14,937 bases of DNA from CAZESS01 sp964594625 (GCA_964594625.1 CAZQNC010000025.1:1-14937), one strand, 5' to 3'; positions 1 through 7,459 are shown, counted from the first letter of the stretch. Translations and numbers: made by a program. The notes: generated by a model not told the origin, from the sequence alone.

Positions 1-5
1 CCATT

Positions 6-13
6 TTTATATA
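6..13 (+). promoter_or_regulatory. Box A (TATA) promoter of the ribosomal/aIF2 operon
   Basis: TTTATATA lies in a T/A-rich patch, with its centre about 26 nt upstream of the ATG at 36. That is the normal archaeal TATA-to-start distance, so transcription should begin at or next to the ATG, giving a leaderless mRNA. The upstream recognition element would lie at the very edge of the window and cannot be judged. Confidence 0.6.
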
Positions 14-35
14 TGTGGCGGCATTACAACACCTG

Positions 36-311
36 ATGAAACGACCCTCCATCATCAAGACATACTGTCCCTTCTGCGGGCAGCATACGGAGCACGACCT
101 CAAGCGGGTGAAAAAGAAAAAGGCGTCCGAGTTCAAGCAGGGTCAGCGCCGTTTCCGCCGCGTGACATCGGGGTACCGTGGCTATCCCCGGCCGAAGCCC
201 CAGGGCGACAAGCCGACGAAGCGCATCTACCTGCGATACACCTGCAAGGAGTGCGGCAAGGCTCACCAGAAGAAGGGCGTTCGCGCCAAGCGATTTGAGT
301 TTCAGCGGTGA
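36..311 (+). CDS. rpl44e: 50S ribosomal protein L44e
   Basis: This 91-residue basic protein is a component of the archaeal large ribosomal subunit near the E site. It has the L44e zinc ribbon: a CPFC pair at residues 11-14 after the family-typical TY, and a CKEC pair at 70-73, separated by a Lys/Arg-rich segment. It ends in a basic AKRFEFQR-like tail. The length matches the family (about 92-95 residues). I chose ATG 36 over the in-frame GTG at 15 because family members begin only about ten residues before the first Cys pair, and because GTG 15 abuts the box A and would lie upstream of the predicted transcription start. It is the first gene of a five-gene operon. Its stop codon overlaps the ribosome-binding site of rps27e. 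Confidence 0.95.
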   Translation: MKRPSIIKTYCPFCGQHTEHDLKRVKKKKASEFKQGQRRFRRVTSGYRGYPRPKPQGDKPTKRIYLRYTCKECGKAHQKKGVRAKRFEFQR

Positions 312-315
312 TATA

Positions 316-480
316 ATGGGACGATTTGTCAAAGTAAAATGCAGTGACTGCAACAACGAGCAAGTTATTTTCAAGAAGGCCAGCACCGAGGTGCTGTGCC
401 AGGTATGCGGCGGTGTGCTGGCCCGGCCGACCGGTGGTGCCGCTGACCTGAAAGGAGAGATTGTTGAGGAGTTAGCATAA
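316..480 (+). CDS. rps27e: 30S ribosomal protein S27e
   Basis: This 54-residue zinc-ribbon protein belongs to the archaeal small ribosomal subunit. Cysteine pairs at residues 9/12 and 28/31 form the zinc site, and the segment CSDCNNEQVIF is typical of S27e. Only 4 nt separate it from the rpl44e stop. A GGTGA ribosome-binding sequence at 307-311 includes that stop and sits 4 nt before the ATG, which supports both this start and translational coupling. The frame stays open far upstream, but only the ATG at 316 gives the known N-terminus (MGRFVKVKC). L44e followed by S27e and aIF2-alpha is a common archaeal gene order. Confidence 0.95.
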   Translation: MGRFVKVKCSDCNNEQVIFKKASTEVLCQVCGGVLARPTGGAADLKGEIVEELA

Positions 481-483
481 CCT

Positions 484-1266
484 ATGCCGGCAAAAAACAT
501 CCCGGACAAAGGCGAACTCGTGGTGTGCACCGTCGACAAGGCAAAGGGATTCGGTGCCTTCGTCACATTGGAGGAATACCCCGACCTGGAGGGGTTTATC
601 CACATCAAGGAGGTCGCCCCGGGATGGATCAAGAATATCCGGAACCACGTCAAGGCCGGGCAGCGCGTTGTCTGCAAGGTCATGGACGTCGAGCCCAGCA
701 AGGATTCCGTGGATTTGTCGCTCAAGCGGGTGAACGACCATCAGCGGCGGAACAAGATACAGCAGTGGAAAAACCTGTCGAAGGCTGAAAACCTGCTGCG
801 CATCGTCGCCGACCGGCTGGACAGGAGCTTCGAGGACTGCCTGGAGGAGTTCGGCTACGACCTGGTGGAAAAATATGGCTCGCTGTACGAGGCGTTCGAG
901 GAGGCCGCCTACGACGAGAAATCCCTCGAAAACGACGGTTTTACGGGCGACCTGGCTGATGCCTTCGTCGAGGTTGCCCAGGAAAACATCGTCATCCCCT
1001 ATGTCACGATTACCGGCTACGTGGAATTCTTTGTCCCCGAGCGGGACGGCATCAAGCACATCAAAAACGCGCTGAAAACAATCGAAAAGGAGGACAACGA
1101 CGTCACCGTGAACGTCAAATACGTGTCGGCGCCGCTGTACCGGGTAGATGTGACCGCCCCCGACTACAAGCTGGCGGAAAGCGAGCTGCGTGAGACGGCC
1201 GAGCAGGGTATCGCATACATCGAGGAACACGGCGGAACCGGAAGCTTCAAGCGGGACATCGAGTGA
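484..1266 (+). CDS. Translation initiation factor aIF2, alpha subunit
   Basis: This 260-residue protein is the alpha subunit of the heterotrimeric factor that carries initiator Met-tRNA to the small ribosomal subunit. Residues about 10-85 are an S1/OB RNA-binding domain (GELVVCTVDKAKGFGAFV, then EGFIHIKEVAPGWIKN). A helical domain follows at about 90-170. The C-terminal alpha/beta domain, about 170-255, contacts the gamma subunit. The length is normal for the archaeal family. The ATG lies 3 nt after the rps27e stop, with a purine-rich GAGGAG about 12 nt upstream. The stop TGA overlaps the ATG of nop10 (shared A at 1266), indicating translational coupling. Archaeal symbols in use are eif2a or aif2A; I leave the symbol blank because usage varies. 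Confidence 0.95.
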   Translation: MPAKNIPDKGELVVCTVDKAKGFGAFVTLEEYPDLEGFIHIKEVAPGWIKNIRNHVKAGQRVVCKVMDVEPSKDSVDLSLKRVNDHQRRNKIQQWKNLSKAENLLRIVADRLDRSFEDCLEEFGYDLVEKYGSLYEAFEEAAYDEKSLENDGFTGDLADAFVEVAQENIVIPYVTITGYVEFFVPERDGIKHIKNALKTIEKEDNDVTVNVKYVSAPLYRVDVTAPDYKLAESELRETAEQGIAYIEEHGGTGSFKRDIE

Positions 1267-1430
1267 TGGAGCACATGATGCGCTACTGCAGTAGCTGTCA
1301 CGAGTACACCCTGGAGGACTGCTGTCCGAGGTGTGGACAGCGGACGCATACCCCGGAGCCGGCCCGGTTTTCCCCGCAGGACCCCTACGGCACGTATCGC
1401 CGGAGATTGAAGAAAGAAGCAGAGGAGTGA
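1266..1430 (+). CDS. nop10: H/ACA ribonucleoprotein component Nop10
   Basis: This 54-residue protein is part of the archaeal H/ACA RNP, which pseudouridylates rRNA guided by small RNAs; Nop10 binds the Cbf5 pseudouridine synthase. An N-terminal zinc ribbon is formed by C8, C11, C20 and C23. The family signature RFSPQDPYGTYRRRLK follows at about residues 34-49. The start at 1266 overlaps the preceding stop; ATGs at 1275 and 1278 would give slightly shorter products that resemble typical Nop10 N-termini more closely, so the exact start is uncertain. The gene is easily missed because of its size, but the motif is unmistakable. The order aIF2-alpha, nop10, PAC2 recurs in many archaea. Confidence 0.93.
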   Translation: MEHMMRYCSSCHEYTLEDCCPRCGQRTHTPEPARFSPQDPYGTYRRRLKKEAEE

Positions 1431-1435
1431 TATAT

Positions 1436-2209
1436 ATGGACGACAAGTCATTGCGTATAGACGAGGCAAGCATCGTGTTTTCGGAAAAACCCGAGCTGAA
1501 GGAACCGGTTTTGATTGAGGGGCTGCCCGGCGTGGGCAACGTGGGCAAGCTGGCAGCCGAGCATCTCATCGACGAGATCGGGGCCACCAAGTTCGCGGAT
1601 ATCTATTCAACTGATTTTCCACCCCAGGTGTTCGTCAACGACGACGGCACCGTCAAGCTGGCCCGCAACGAGCTCTATTACTGTAAGGGCCCGACCGACC
1701 TTGTTATTCTCACCGGGGACTACCAGGGCCTGTCAACCCGCGGGCAGTATATCCTCGTGCAGACCGTCCTCGACCTGGTGCAGACATATGGCACCCGGCG
1801 CATCTACACCCTGGGCGGGTACGGCGTCGGCGTCGAGGTCGACGAGCCCACGGTCACCGGTGCGGCCACCCATCTCGAGCTGGTCGAGGAACACGAACAA
1901 TATGGCATCGTGTTCAAGGACAAGGCGGGTGGCGGCATCGTCGGGGCGTCCGGTCTGCTGCTGGGCATCGGCACCATGATGGACATGGAGGGCGTCTGCC
2001 TGATGGGGGAGACCTCCGGCTACATGGTCGACCCGGGGAGCGCCCGGGAGGTCCTGAAAACCCTGGCCAGCATCCTGGACATCGACATCGGCTTCGCCAA
2101 GCTGGAGGAAAAAGCCGAGGAAATCAGCAAGATAGCCCAGCGCATCAAGCAGCTTGAGGAAAGCGGCGGGTCGGACAAGGAAGCCGGCGACCTCAACTAC
2201 ATCGGGTAA
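1436..2209 (+). CDS. PAC2-family proteasome assembly chaperone homologue
   Basis: This 257-residue protein is related to archaeal PbaA/PbaB and eukaryotic PAC2, which act on 20S proteasome assembly or bind its alpha ring. The family motif GLPGVGNVGKLA lies at residues 29-40. Further conserved blocks are TDFPPQVFVNDDGTVKL, the glycine-rich GGYGVG, and the GIVGASGLLLGIG segment. Residues about 222-245 (KLEEKAEEISKIAQRIKQLEE) look like a coiled-coil helix. The protein ends in LNYIG, with Tyr two residues from the end. The ATG at 1436 is preceded 5 nt away by GGAGTGA, which contains the nop10 stop; the frame is open upstream but lacks family similarity. It is the last gene of the information operon. 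It overlaps the convergent lipoprotein gene by 13 bp. Which of the PbaA or PbaB subgroups it belongs to cannot be said by eye. Confidence 0.88.
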   Translation: MDDKSLRIDEASIVFSEKPELKEPVLIEGLPGVGNVGKLAAEHLIDEIGATKFADIYSTDFPPQVFVNDDGTVKLARNELYYCKGPTDLVILTGDYQGLSTRGQYILVQTVLDLVQTYGTRRIYTLGGYGVGVEVDEPTVTGAATHLELVEEHEQYGIVFKDKAGGGIVGASGLLLGIGTMMDMEGVCLMGETSGYMVDPGSAREVLKTLASILDIDIGFAKLEEKAEEISKIAQRIKQLEESGGSDKEAGDLNYIG

Positions 2210-3681
2210 CCGGCATACAGGGCAGCCGGCAGCCATTGGAAAAGCAACGTCCATATCATCGGTAGTATGCCGTCCGTGCCGTCGAATCCGGCAAAGATGC
2301 TTTGCGTGTGATGTAACAGCGGCATGGACACCGCGAGCGGGTCGGACCAGGTGCTTTCCGCCCCATGTTCATCTCTGGCTTTGACCGTTATCTCGTAGCT
2401 GCCCGTGGTATTCCAGGTGTGGCTGGCGTTGACGGCTGCATCCGGCTGGGAGGGGCCCAGCCACCGGCTGGTGGTGCCGTCGCCCCAGTCGAAGCGGTAG
2501 TGCAGCCGGTCGCCGTCGGGGTCGCGGGTAACGGCGGTGTAGGTGTACGCGGTGCCGGTGTTTCCCGCTGTTTCTCCTGCCGGACGCTGCGGCTGCGCCG
2601 GCGGATTGTTGCCGTAGGGCATGTCGTGGAGCGCCGTCCAGTGCTCCCAGACGGGTTTTTGGACGCCGTTGTTGTGGCGGAGGCCGACCAGCTGGTTGGG
2701 CCTGGTTTCCTGGCCGGCGGGTGCCATGTCGTGGAGGTTGAGCCAGCAGACCATGTGGACGGGCAGCTCGGCTGTATGGTTGACGAACCAGTCGAGGTAT
2801 GCCGTCTGTTCCTGCAGGGTTCCGTCGGTGAGCGATGAGCTGGTCCATCCGATTTCGGTGAAGGCGATGGGCACGTCGCTCGTATATGAGAGAAGGGCGG
2901 TGTAGTAGTCGCCGGGGAGATTGTCGGGCGTGGCGTAGGAGGTGTTAAGGTAGGGATAGGTGGTGAACCCGATGAGGTCTATCCGGTCTTTGTCCAGCTT
3001 GTCTATGAGAAAGAAGGTGTGTTTGTCGTAGAGGTCGACCAGCCGGAAGATGACCATGACCCGGGTGGTGGGCGACACGTCTTTGACGGCCGCGTAGGTG
3101 TCGGCGACCAGTGAGGTGTAGTTGTCAAAGTCGGGTCGGTTGGGCCCGTAGCTGTAGTATGAGTCGACCTCGTTGCCCAGGCTGAGGTACCGCGGCTGAT
3201 ACGTGGCCGTGATGTTGACCGCCTGCTGTATCCAGCGCTCCCGGAACGCCGGGTCTCCCATGGTGGTGTCATCGGGCAGTCCGGGTGGCACGTCCAGCTG
3301 TGGGGCGAGCCCGTGGCCGGGTACCTGCTGGAGGCTCCAGAAGTTGAGGTGATATATCGGGGTGAGGCCGTTGCCGTGTATCCACTGGTTCAGCAGGGCC
3401 TGGGTGCCCGGTGAGGCAAGCTTGTCCTCGGTGTCCCACCAGGGGACGGTCAGCCAGAGGTTGACGAGCTCGCAGCATGATGCAGCCATGGCGTATCCCG
3501 CTTCGATGTCCTCGATTGATGCGTTGGGATAGTTTTGGGGCGTTGGAACGATGCCCATCAGAAAGGAGCGGGTCTCGCGTATCTCGCCCGGGGATGTGTC
3601 GGCCGGGGCGTGTCCGCCGTTGACGCAGCCGGCCAGCATGACGATAAGGACCGCCAGCACCGCCTGCCAGTGCCTGCTCAT
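2197..3681 (-). CDS. Secreted lipoprotein: GH-A-like glycosidase barrel plus PKD domain
   Basis: This protein has about 494 residues. A lipoprotein signal comes first: a hydrophobic stretch ending in the lipobox MLAGC with Cys19, so it should be exported and lipid-anchored. Residues about 35-350 look like a (beta/alpha)8 barrel. LSLGNEVD carries an Asn-Glu pair (Glu171) and AFTEIGW carries Glu276, fitting the acid/base and nucleophile of clan GH-A retaining glycosidases; the exact GH family is not recognisable. Residues about 360-453 form a PKD-type beta-sandwich (DPDGD, DWGDGT, SHTW, GSYEITVKARDEHG). A hydrophobic tail ends the protein. I prefer ATG 3681; GTG 3690 adds three residues. It is convergent with PAC2 and divergent from the E2-like gene. 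The sugar substrate is unknown, and a non-catalytic barrel is possible. Confidence 0.75.
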   Translation of the reverse strand: MSRHWQAVLAVLIVMLAGCVNGGHAPADTSPGEIRETRSFLMGIVPTPQNYPNASIEDIEAGYAMAASCCELVNLWLTVPWWDTEDKLASPGTQALLNQWIHGNGLTPIYHLNFWSLQQVPGHGLAPQLDVPPGLPDDTTMGDPAFRERWIQQAVNITATYQPRYLSLGNEVDSYYSYGPNRPDFDNYTSLVADTYAAVKDVSPTTRVMVIFRLVDLYDKHTFFLIDKLDKDRIDLIGFTTYPYLNTSYATPDNLPGDYYTALLSYTSDVPIAFTEIGWTSSSLTDGTLQEQTAYLDWFVNHTAELPVHMVCWLNLHDMAPAGQETRPNQLVGLRHNNGVQKPVWEHWTALHDMPYGNNPPAQPQRPAGETAGNTGTAYTYTAVTRDPDGDRLHYRFDWGDGTTSRWLGPSQPDAAVNASHTWNTTGSYEITVKARDEHGAESTWSDPLAVSMPLLHHTQSIFAGFDGTDGILPMIWTLLFQWLPAALYAGYPM

Positions 3682-3707
3682 GTGTCTCACATGGCAAACG
3701 GGAGCAA

Positions 3708-3716
3708 CGTTAAATG
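3708..3716 (-). promoter_or_regulatory. Possible weak box A for the lipoprotein gene
   Basis: On the minus strand this reads about CATTTAACG. It lies 22-23 nt before the GTG at 3690 and about 31 nt before the ATG at 3681. It is the only A/T-rich element at a suitable distance, but it is a poor match to box A, so the assignment is tentative. Confidence 0.35.
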
Positions 3717-3756
3717 TCTTGCGCTCCCGGACCGGCGACGGGTTCCAGATACCAGA

Positions 3757-3764
3757 TTTTAAAT
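3757..3764 (+). promoter_or_regulatory. Box A promoter of the E2-like acyltransferase gene
   Basis: TTTTAAAT, continuing into AAA, has its centre 26-27 nt before the GTG at 3787. This predicts a transcript starting at or just after that GTG. If the downstream ATG at 3796 is used instead, the leader would be only about 8-9 nt. Confidence 0.6.
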
Positions 3765-3786
3765 AAACCGGCGGTGTTTTGCAGGT

Positions 3787-4626
3787 GTGGATAGCATGTA
3801 CCGGAGCGGCGAATATGCCGTCAAACGGTTTTCCAGCGACCGGCAGAGCATCCGGCTTATTCTCAACGAGTCAGCCAAGAAGCATACCATCCACGCGGTC
3901 CTCGAAATCGATGTGACCAACGGCCGCACGGCCATACGGGATATCAAGGAGAAGACCGGGCGGAAGCCGTCGTTTACCGGCTGGATGGTCAAGTGTATCG
4001 CCGAGGCGCTCACCCGGCATCCCGAGCTGAACACCTACCGGCAGGGATGGCGGAAGATCGTCGTTTTCGAGGATGTGGATGTGGCGATTCCCGTCGAACG
4101 TTTGGTGGACGGGGAGGCGCGGACCATGGTCTACATCGTCCGGCGGGCAAACGAAAAAAGCGTCACCGAGATAACCGATGAGATCCGGGCGGCGCAGCGG
4201 CGGCAGGTCGGCGGCAAAAAACAGGTGCTCAGCCAGCTCTCCCGGTTTGAAAAAATGGTGCTCAACGCACCGACGTTTCTGAAAAAGCTCGTGCTGTGGA
4301 TACTTCGATGGCACGGCATCCGGAAAAAAAAGCACATGGGCACCGTCGGCGTGACATCTGTCGGCATGATAGGGCGCTTCCCCGGCTGGGTGGTCCCGCT
4401 GGGTGGCACGCCGACCGTGATGATCGCCCTGGGCGGCGTCGTCGAGAAGCCAGCCGTCGTGGATGGCAACGTCGAGGCCAGGGAGATGCTGAGCCTGACG
4501 CTTTCGGTCGACCACGACCTCGTCGACGGGGGACCGATGACCAGATATGTGTCCACGCTCACCGAGCTGGTCGAAGACGGCTATGGGCTGTCCAAGGTAA
4601 CGGATGGCGGTGCAGCGGGCGAGTAG
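3787..4626 (+). CDS. Stand-alone 2-oxoacid dehydrogenase E2-type acyltransferase domain
   Basis: This 279-residue protein consists only of the catalytic fold of dihydrolipoamide acyltransferases, which is also the chloramphenicol acetyltransferase fold. Near the C-terminus SVDHDLVDGGPMTRYV matches the E2 active-site motif (His243, Asp247, Gly248). Earlier blocks fit the family: an N-terminal VKRFSSDRQ region, FTGWMVKCIAEAL at about residues 60-73, and VFEDVDVAIPVER at about 95-107. There is no lipoyl domain and no peripheral-subunit-binding domain, and no E1, E3 or lipoylation gene is adjacent, so it is probably not part of a classical dehydrogenase complex here. The start is uncertain: GTG 3787 fits the promoter spacing as a leaderless start, whereas ATG 3796 gives an N-terminus closer to the homologues I recall. 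It ends 9 nt from the convergent ATPase gene. Its acyl substrate is unknown. Confidence 0.82.
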   Translation: MDSMYRSGEYAVKRFSSDRQSIRLILNESAKKHTIHAVLEIDVTNGRTAIRDIKEKTGRKPSFTGWMVKCIAEALTRHPELNTYRQGWRKIVVFEDVDVAIPVERLVDGEARTMVYIVRRANEKSVTEITDEIRAAQRRQVGGKKQVLSQLSRFEKMVLNAPTFLKKLVLWILRWHGIRKKKHMGTVGVTSVGMIGRFPGWVVPLGGTPTVMIALGGVVEKPAVVDGNVEAREMLSLTLSVDHDLVDGGPMTRYVSTLTELVEDGYGLSKVTDGGAAGE

Positions 4627-4635
4627 CCGGCGGGG

Positions 4636-7398
4636 CTAGGTGTCCGGTGTCTTCTTTTGCTGCCAGCGGCGCAGCTGCTTGAGCACCTCGAAGGCTGCCA
4701 GGTATACCAGGGCGGCCAGGCCGACGTACATCCAGTCGATAAGGGTCAGCCCGCCGAAGCTCAGGAAATCGCTGAGGCCCGGTGCGTAGATGGCCGTGAG
4801 CACCAGCCAGATGGAGACGGCGATGGAGGCGTGCAGGATTTTATTGGAAAAGAAACGGCGGTTGAACAGCGAGCGGTGTTCCTGCCGCCACTGGAGGATG
4901 TTGACGTACTGGCAGAACACGATGGTGGCGTAGGCCAGCGCGGTCACCTGGAAGTAGGGCAGGATGTTGGTGTCGTCGACGGTGAGCGTGACGCCCTCTC
5001 GCTCCATGAACAGCAGAAAGTTTGCGAACGCCAGCAGGCCGATGAGGAGACCCAGCACGGTGAACTCGGCGGCCGACCGCCTGGTTATCATGTGCTCGTC
5101 GGGGTCGCGGGGCGGCTTGGTCATCACGCCCCGGCCGGGCGGGTCGAAGGTCAGAAAGGTGAGCGGCATGATTTCGCCGAGGAGGTCGATGGCCAATATC
5201 TGGACGGCCAGGATGGGTATGGGGTAGTCCCACAGGGCGACGGCGAGCAGACCGAAGAGCACGAGTGCCAGCTCTGCAATGTTGGTGGTCAGCGAGGCAT
5301 GCACCGTTTTTTTCAGGTTGTTGTAGATGGTTCGGCCTTCCTCGATCGCGTGGACGAGCGTGGGGAAGCTGTCGTCGAGCAGCACGAGGCGGGAGGCCTC
5401 CTTGGCCACGTCGGTGCCCCGCTGACCCATGGCCACGCCGATGTGGGCCCGTCGCAGGGCGGGGGCGTCGTTGACGCCGTCGCCGGTGACGGCCACGATT
5501 TCTCCCTGTCCTTCCAGCGTTTTGACGATGTGGAGCTTGTCCTCGGGGTCAACCCGGGAGAAGATGAGACTCTGTTTTTTTCGGAGCAGCTTGTGCAGTG
5601 TTTCGTCGCTCATCTCCTTGAGCTCCTGCCCGGTGATGATGTCTTCGTCTTCCTCCACGGATAATCCTATCTCCCGGCCGATGGCCCAGGCGGTGATGGC
5701 GTGGTCGCCGGTGATCATGACGACGCGGAGGCCTGCCAGTTTCGCTTCCTTGATGGCCTGGGTGACCCCATCCTTTGGCGGGTCAATCATGGCCGTCAGG
5801 CCCAGAAAGGTAAGGTTTCGTTCAACCTCCTCGGCCTCATAGCAGTCCTTCGCCTCCAGGTCACGGCGGGCGATGGCCAGCACGCGCAGGCCCTGCTCTG
5901 AATATGTCTCGTTCATCTCCCGTATCCGGTTCTTATCATCGTCGGTGATGGGCACCACTTCGCCGTCGCGATAGATGTGGGAGCTGACGGAGAGCACGCT
6001 GGCCGTCGAGCCTTTGACCGTCAGGGCGACGTCGTCGCCAAAGCGGCGGACGGAGCTCATCCGCTTCCGCTCCGAGGTGAACGGGAACTCCTGTATCTCG
6101 GGGTTTTCCTGGTCCTCCGTCGGGGAGCGGGTGCCGAGCTTGGTGGACATGGTAATCAAGGCAGCCTCCGTCGGGTCGCCGATGGGATACCAGCCGTCGT
6201 GTTCCTCGTCGGGCTCGTGTATCTCGGCGTTGGAGGCCATGGTGGCGGCGTCCATCATCACCTCTATCTCGTCTATCTGCTCCTCCGATAATGGCTGGCC
6301 GTCCTCGTCCAGGATGTTGCCCTCCGGCTCGTAGCCCGTGCCGGTGATGTCGTAGGTGGTGCCGTCGAACCAGACCGAGCGGACCGTCATCTCGTTCTTG
6401 GTGAGCGTCCCGGTTTTGTCGGTGCATATGACGGTGGTGGAGCCAAGCGTCTCGACGGACGGCAGGTTTTTGACCACCGCGTTGCGATTGGCCAGCCGGT
6501 TGCTACCCGTGGACAGGGCAACGGTCAACTGGGCCGGGAGCGCCTGCGGGACGAGCGCCATGGCGATGCCGAGCGCATAGATGAGGCTGACGTTGAGCCC
6601 CAGGCCCTGTACCAGGCCAACCCCGAACAGCGCGATGCCGATAACGACGACGGCCATGGTGAGCTGCCGGGCGAGATGGCGCATCTCCTGCTGCAGTGGC
6701 GTCCGTATTTCGCCGGTTTCCTGGGTCATCTGCGCGATTTTCCCGGTCTCGGTGTCCATGCCCGTGGCGACGACGACGGCAGTGGCGTTTCCCGATGCGA
6801 CGGTGGTACCCGCGTATGCCATGTTGGTCCGGTCGGCGATACCCGCCTCCTCCTCGATGGCCTCGCATATTTTTTCCTGGGCAACGGATTCGCCGGTGAG
6901 GGCGAAGTCATTGGTTTTGAAGTTCGATGCCTCGATGACGCGGAGGTCGGCCGGTATCTTGTCGCCCTCGTCGACCGTGACGATGTCGCCGGGCACGAGC
7001 TGACCCTGGCCGGTCTCGCTCAGTTCGCCGTCCCGGATGACCTTGGCGGGCGAGGATATGAGTCCCTTGAGCTTATCGACGATTTTGCCGGCCCGGTATT
7101 CCTGTATGAAACCGATGACGGCGTTGACGATGACGATAACGAAGATGACAGTCCCATCCCGAATGTTGCCCGTCAGGAAGGCAATAACGGCGCCGATGAT
7201 GAGGATGATGACCAGGAGCTCCTTGAACTGGGAGAGAAAGAGCAGCCACAGCGGCGTCTGTATCTTGGCCTGCAGCTCGTTTTTCCCGTGTTTTTGCAGG
7301 CGATGCTGTGCCTCCTGTTTTGAGAGACCCTGCCGTGAGGTGTCGAGCTCGTCGAGCGTTGCCTCCGGGCTCATCTGGTAGTAGTCCGTGGATGCCAT
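4636..7398 (-). CDS. P2-type cation-transporting P-type ATPase
   Basis: This 920-residue ATP-driven ion pump of the cytoplasmic membrane has the SERCA/Na,K-ATPase layout. It begins with an N-terminal cation-ATPase domain (about 5-45) and M1-M2 (about 50-100). The actuator loop carries TGES at 168-171. The phosphorylation motif CTDKTGTLT has Asp327, and KGS at 462-464 replaces the common KGA of the nucleotide domain. DPPKDG, MITGDH and the hinge TGDGVNDAP (638-646) follow, then M5-M10. Ion-site segments are unusual: M4 reads VPQALPAQ (Gln285 where most P2 pumps have Glu), M5 has TTNIAE (Asn706, Glu709), and M6 has AIDLLGE (Asp738, Glu742). The transported ion therefore cannot be assigned. The gene is single, divergent from TyrRS across 89 bp and convergent with the E2-like gene. 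Confidence 0.95.
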   Translation of the reverse strand: MASTDYYQMSPEATLDELDTSRQGLSKQEAQHRLQKHGKNELQAKIQTPLWLLFLSQFKELLVIILIIGAVIAFLTGNIRDGTVIFVIVIVNAVIGFIQEYRAGKIVDKLKGLISSPAKVIRDGELSETGQGQLVPGDIVTVDEGDKIPADLRVIEASNFKTNDFALTGESVAQEKICEAIEEEAGIADRTNMAYAGTTVASGNATAVVVATGMDTETGKIAQMTQETGEIRTPLQQEMRHLARQLTMAVVVIGIALFGVGLVQGLGLNVSLIYALGIAMALVPQALPAQLTVALSTGSNRLANRNAVVKNLPSVETLGSTTVICTDKTGTLTKNEMTVRSVWFDGTTYDITGTGYEPEGNILDEDGQPLSEEQIDEIEVMMDAATMASNAEIHEPDEEHDGWYPIGDPTEAALITMSTKLGTRSPTEDQENPEIQEFPFTSERKRMSSVRRFGDDVALTVKGSTASVLSVSSHIYRDGEVVPITDDDKNRIREMNETYSEQGLRVLAIARRDLEAKDCYEAEEVERNLTFLGLTAMIDPPKDGVTQAIKEAKLAGLRVVMITGDHAITAWAIGREIGLSVEEDEDIITGQELKEMSDETLHKLLRKKQSLIFSRVDPEDKLHIVKTLEGQGEIVAVTGDGVNDAPALRRAHIGVAMGQRGTDVAKEASRLVLLDDSFPTLVHAIEEGRTIYNNLKKTVHASLTTNIAELALVLFGLLAVALWDYPIPILAVQILAIDLLGEIMPLTFLTFDPPGRGVMTKPPRDPDEHMITRRSAAEFTVLGLLIGLLAFANFLLFMEREGVTLTVDDTNILPYFQVTALAYATIVFCQYVNILQWRQEHRSLFNRRFFSNKILHASIAVSIWLVLTAIYAPGLSDFLSFGGLTLIDWMYVGLAALVYLAAFEVLKQLRRWQQKKTPDT

Positions 7399-7425
7399 GG
7401 CAGACTGCTCATTACATGAAACCCG

Positions 7426-7433
7426 TATATAAT
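7426..7433 (-). promoter_or_regulatory. Box A promoter of the P-type ATPase gene
   Basis: The minus strand reads ATTATATA within CATATTATATACGGG. Its centre is about 31 nt before the ATPase ATG, so the predicted leader is only about 5 nt. It lies back to back with the TyrRS promoter in an 89-bp divergent region. Confidence 0.6.
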
Positions 7434-7459
7434 ATGTTTGCGTTTTGTCCCACCATAGC

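Noticed and set aside
472..1590. Long open frame on the minus strand across aIF2-alpha and PAC2
   Set aside because: It lies antisense to recognisable conserved genes and has no family motif; GC-rich coding DNA commonly keeps antisense frames open.
4657..5664. 335-codon open frame on the plus strand inside the ATPase gene
   Set aside because: It is antisense to the conserved M5-M10 and hinge region of the P-type ATPase; its translation is low-complexity and matches nothing I recognise.
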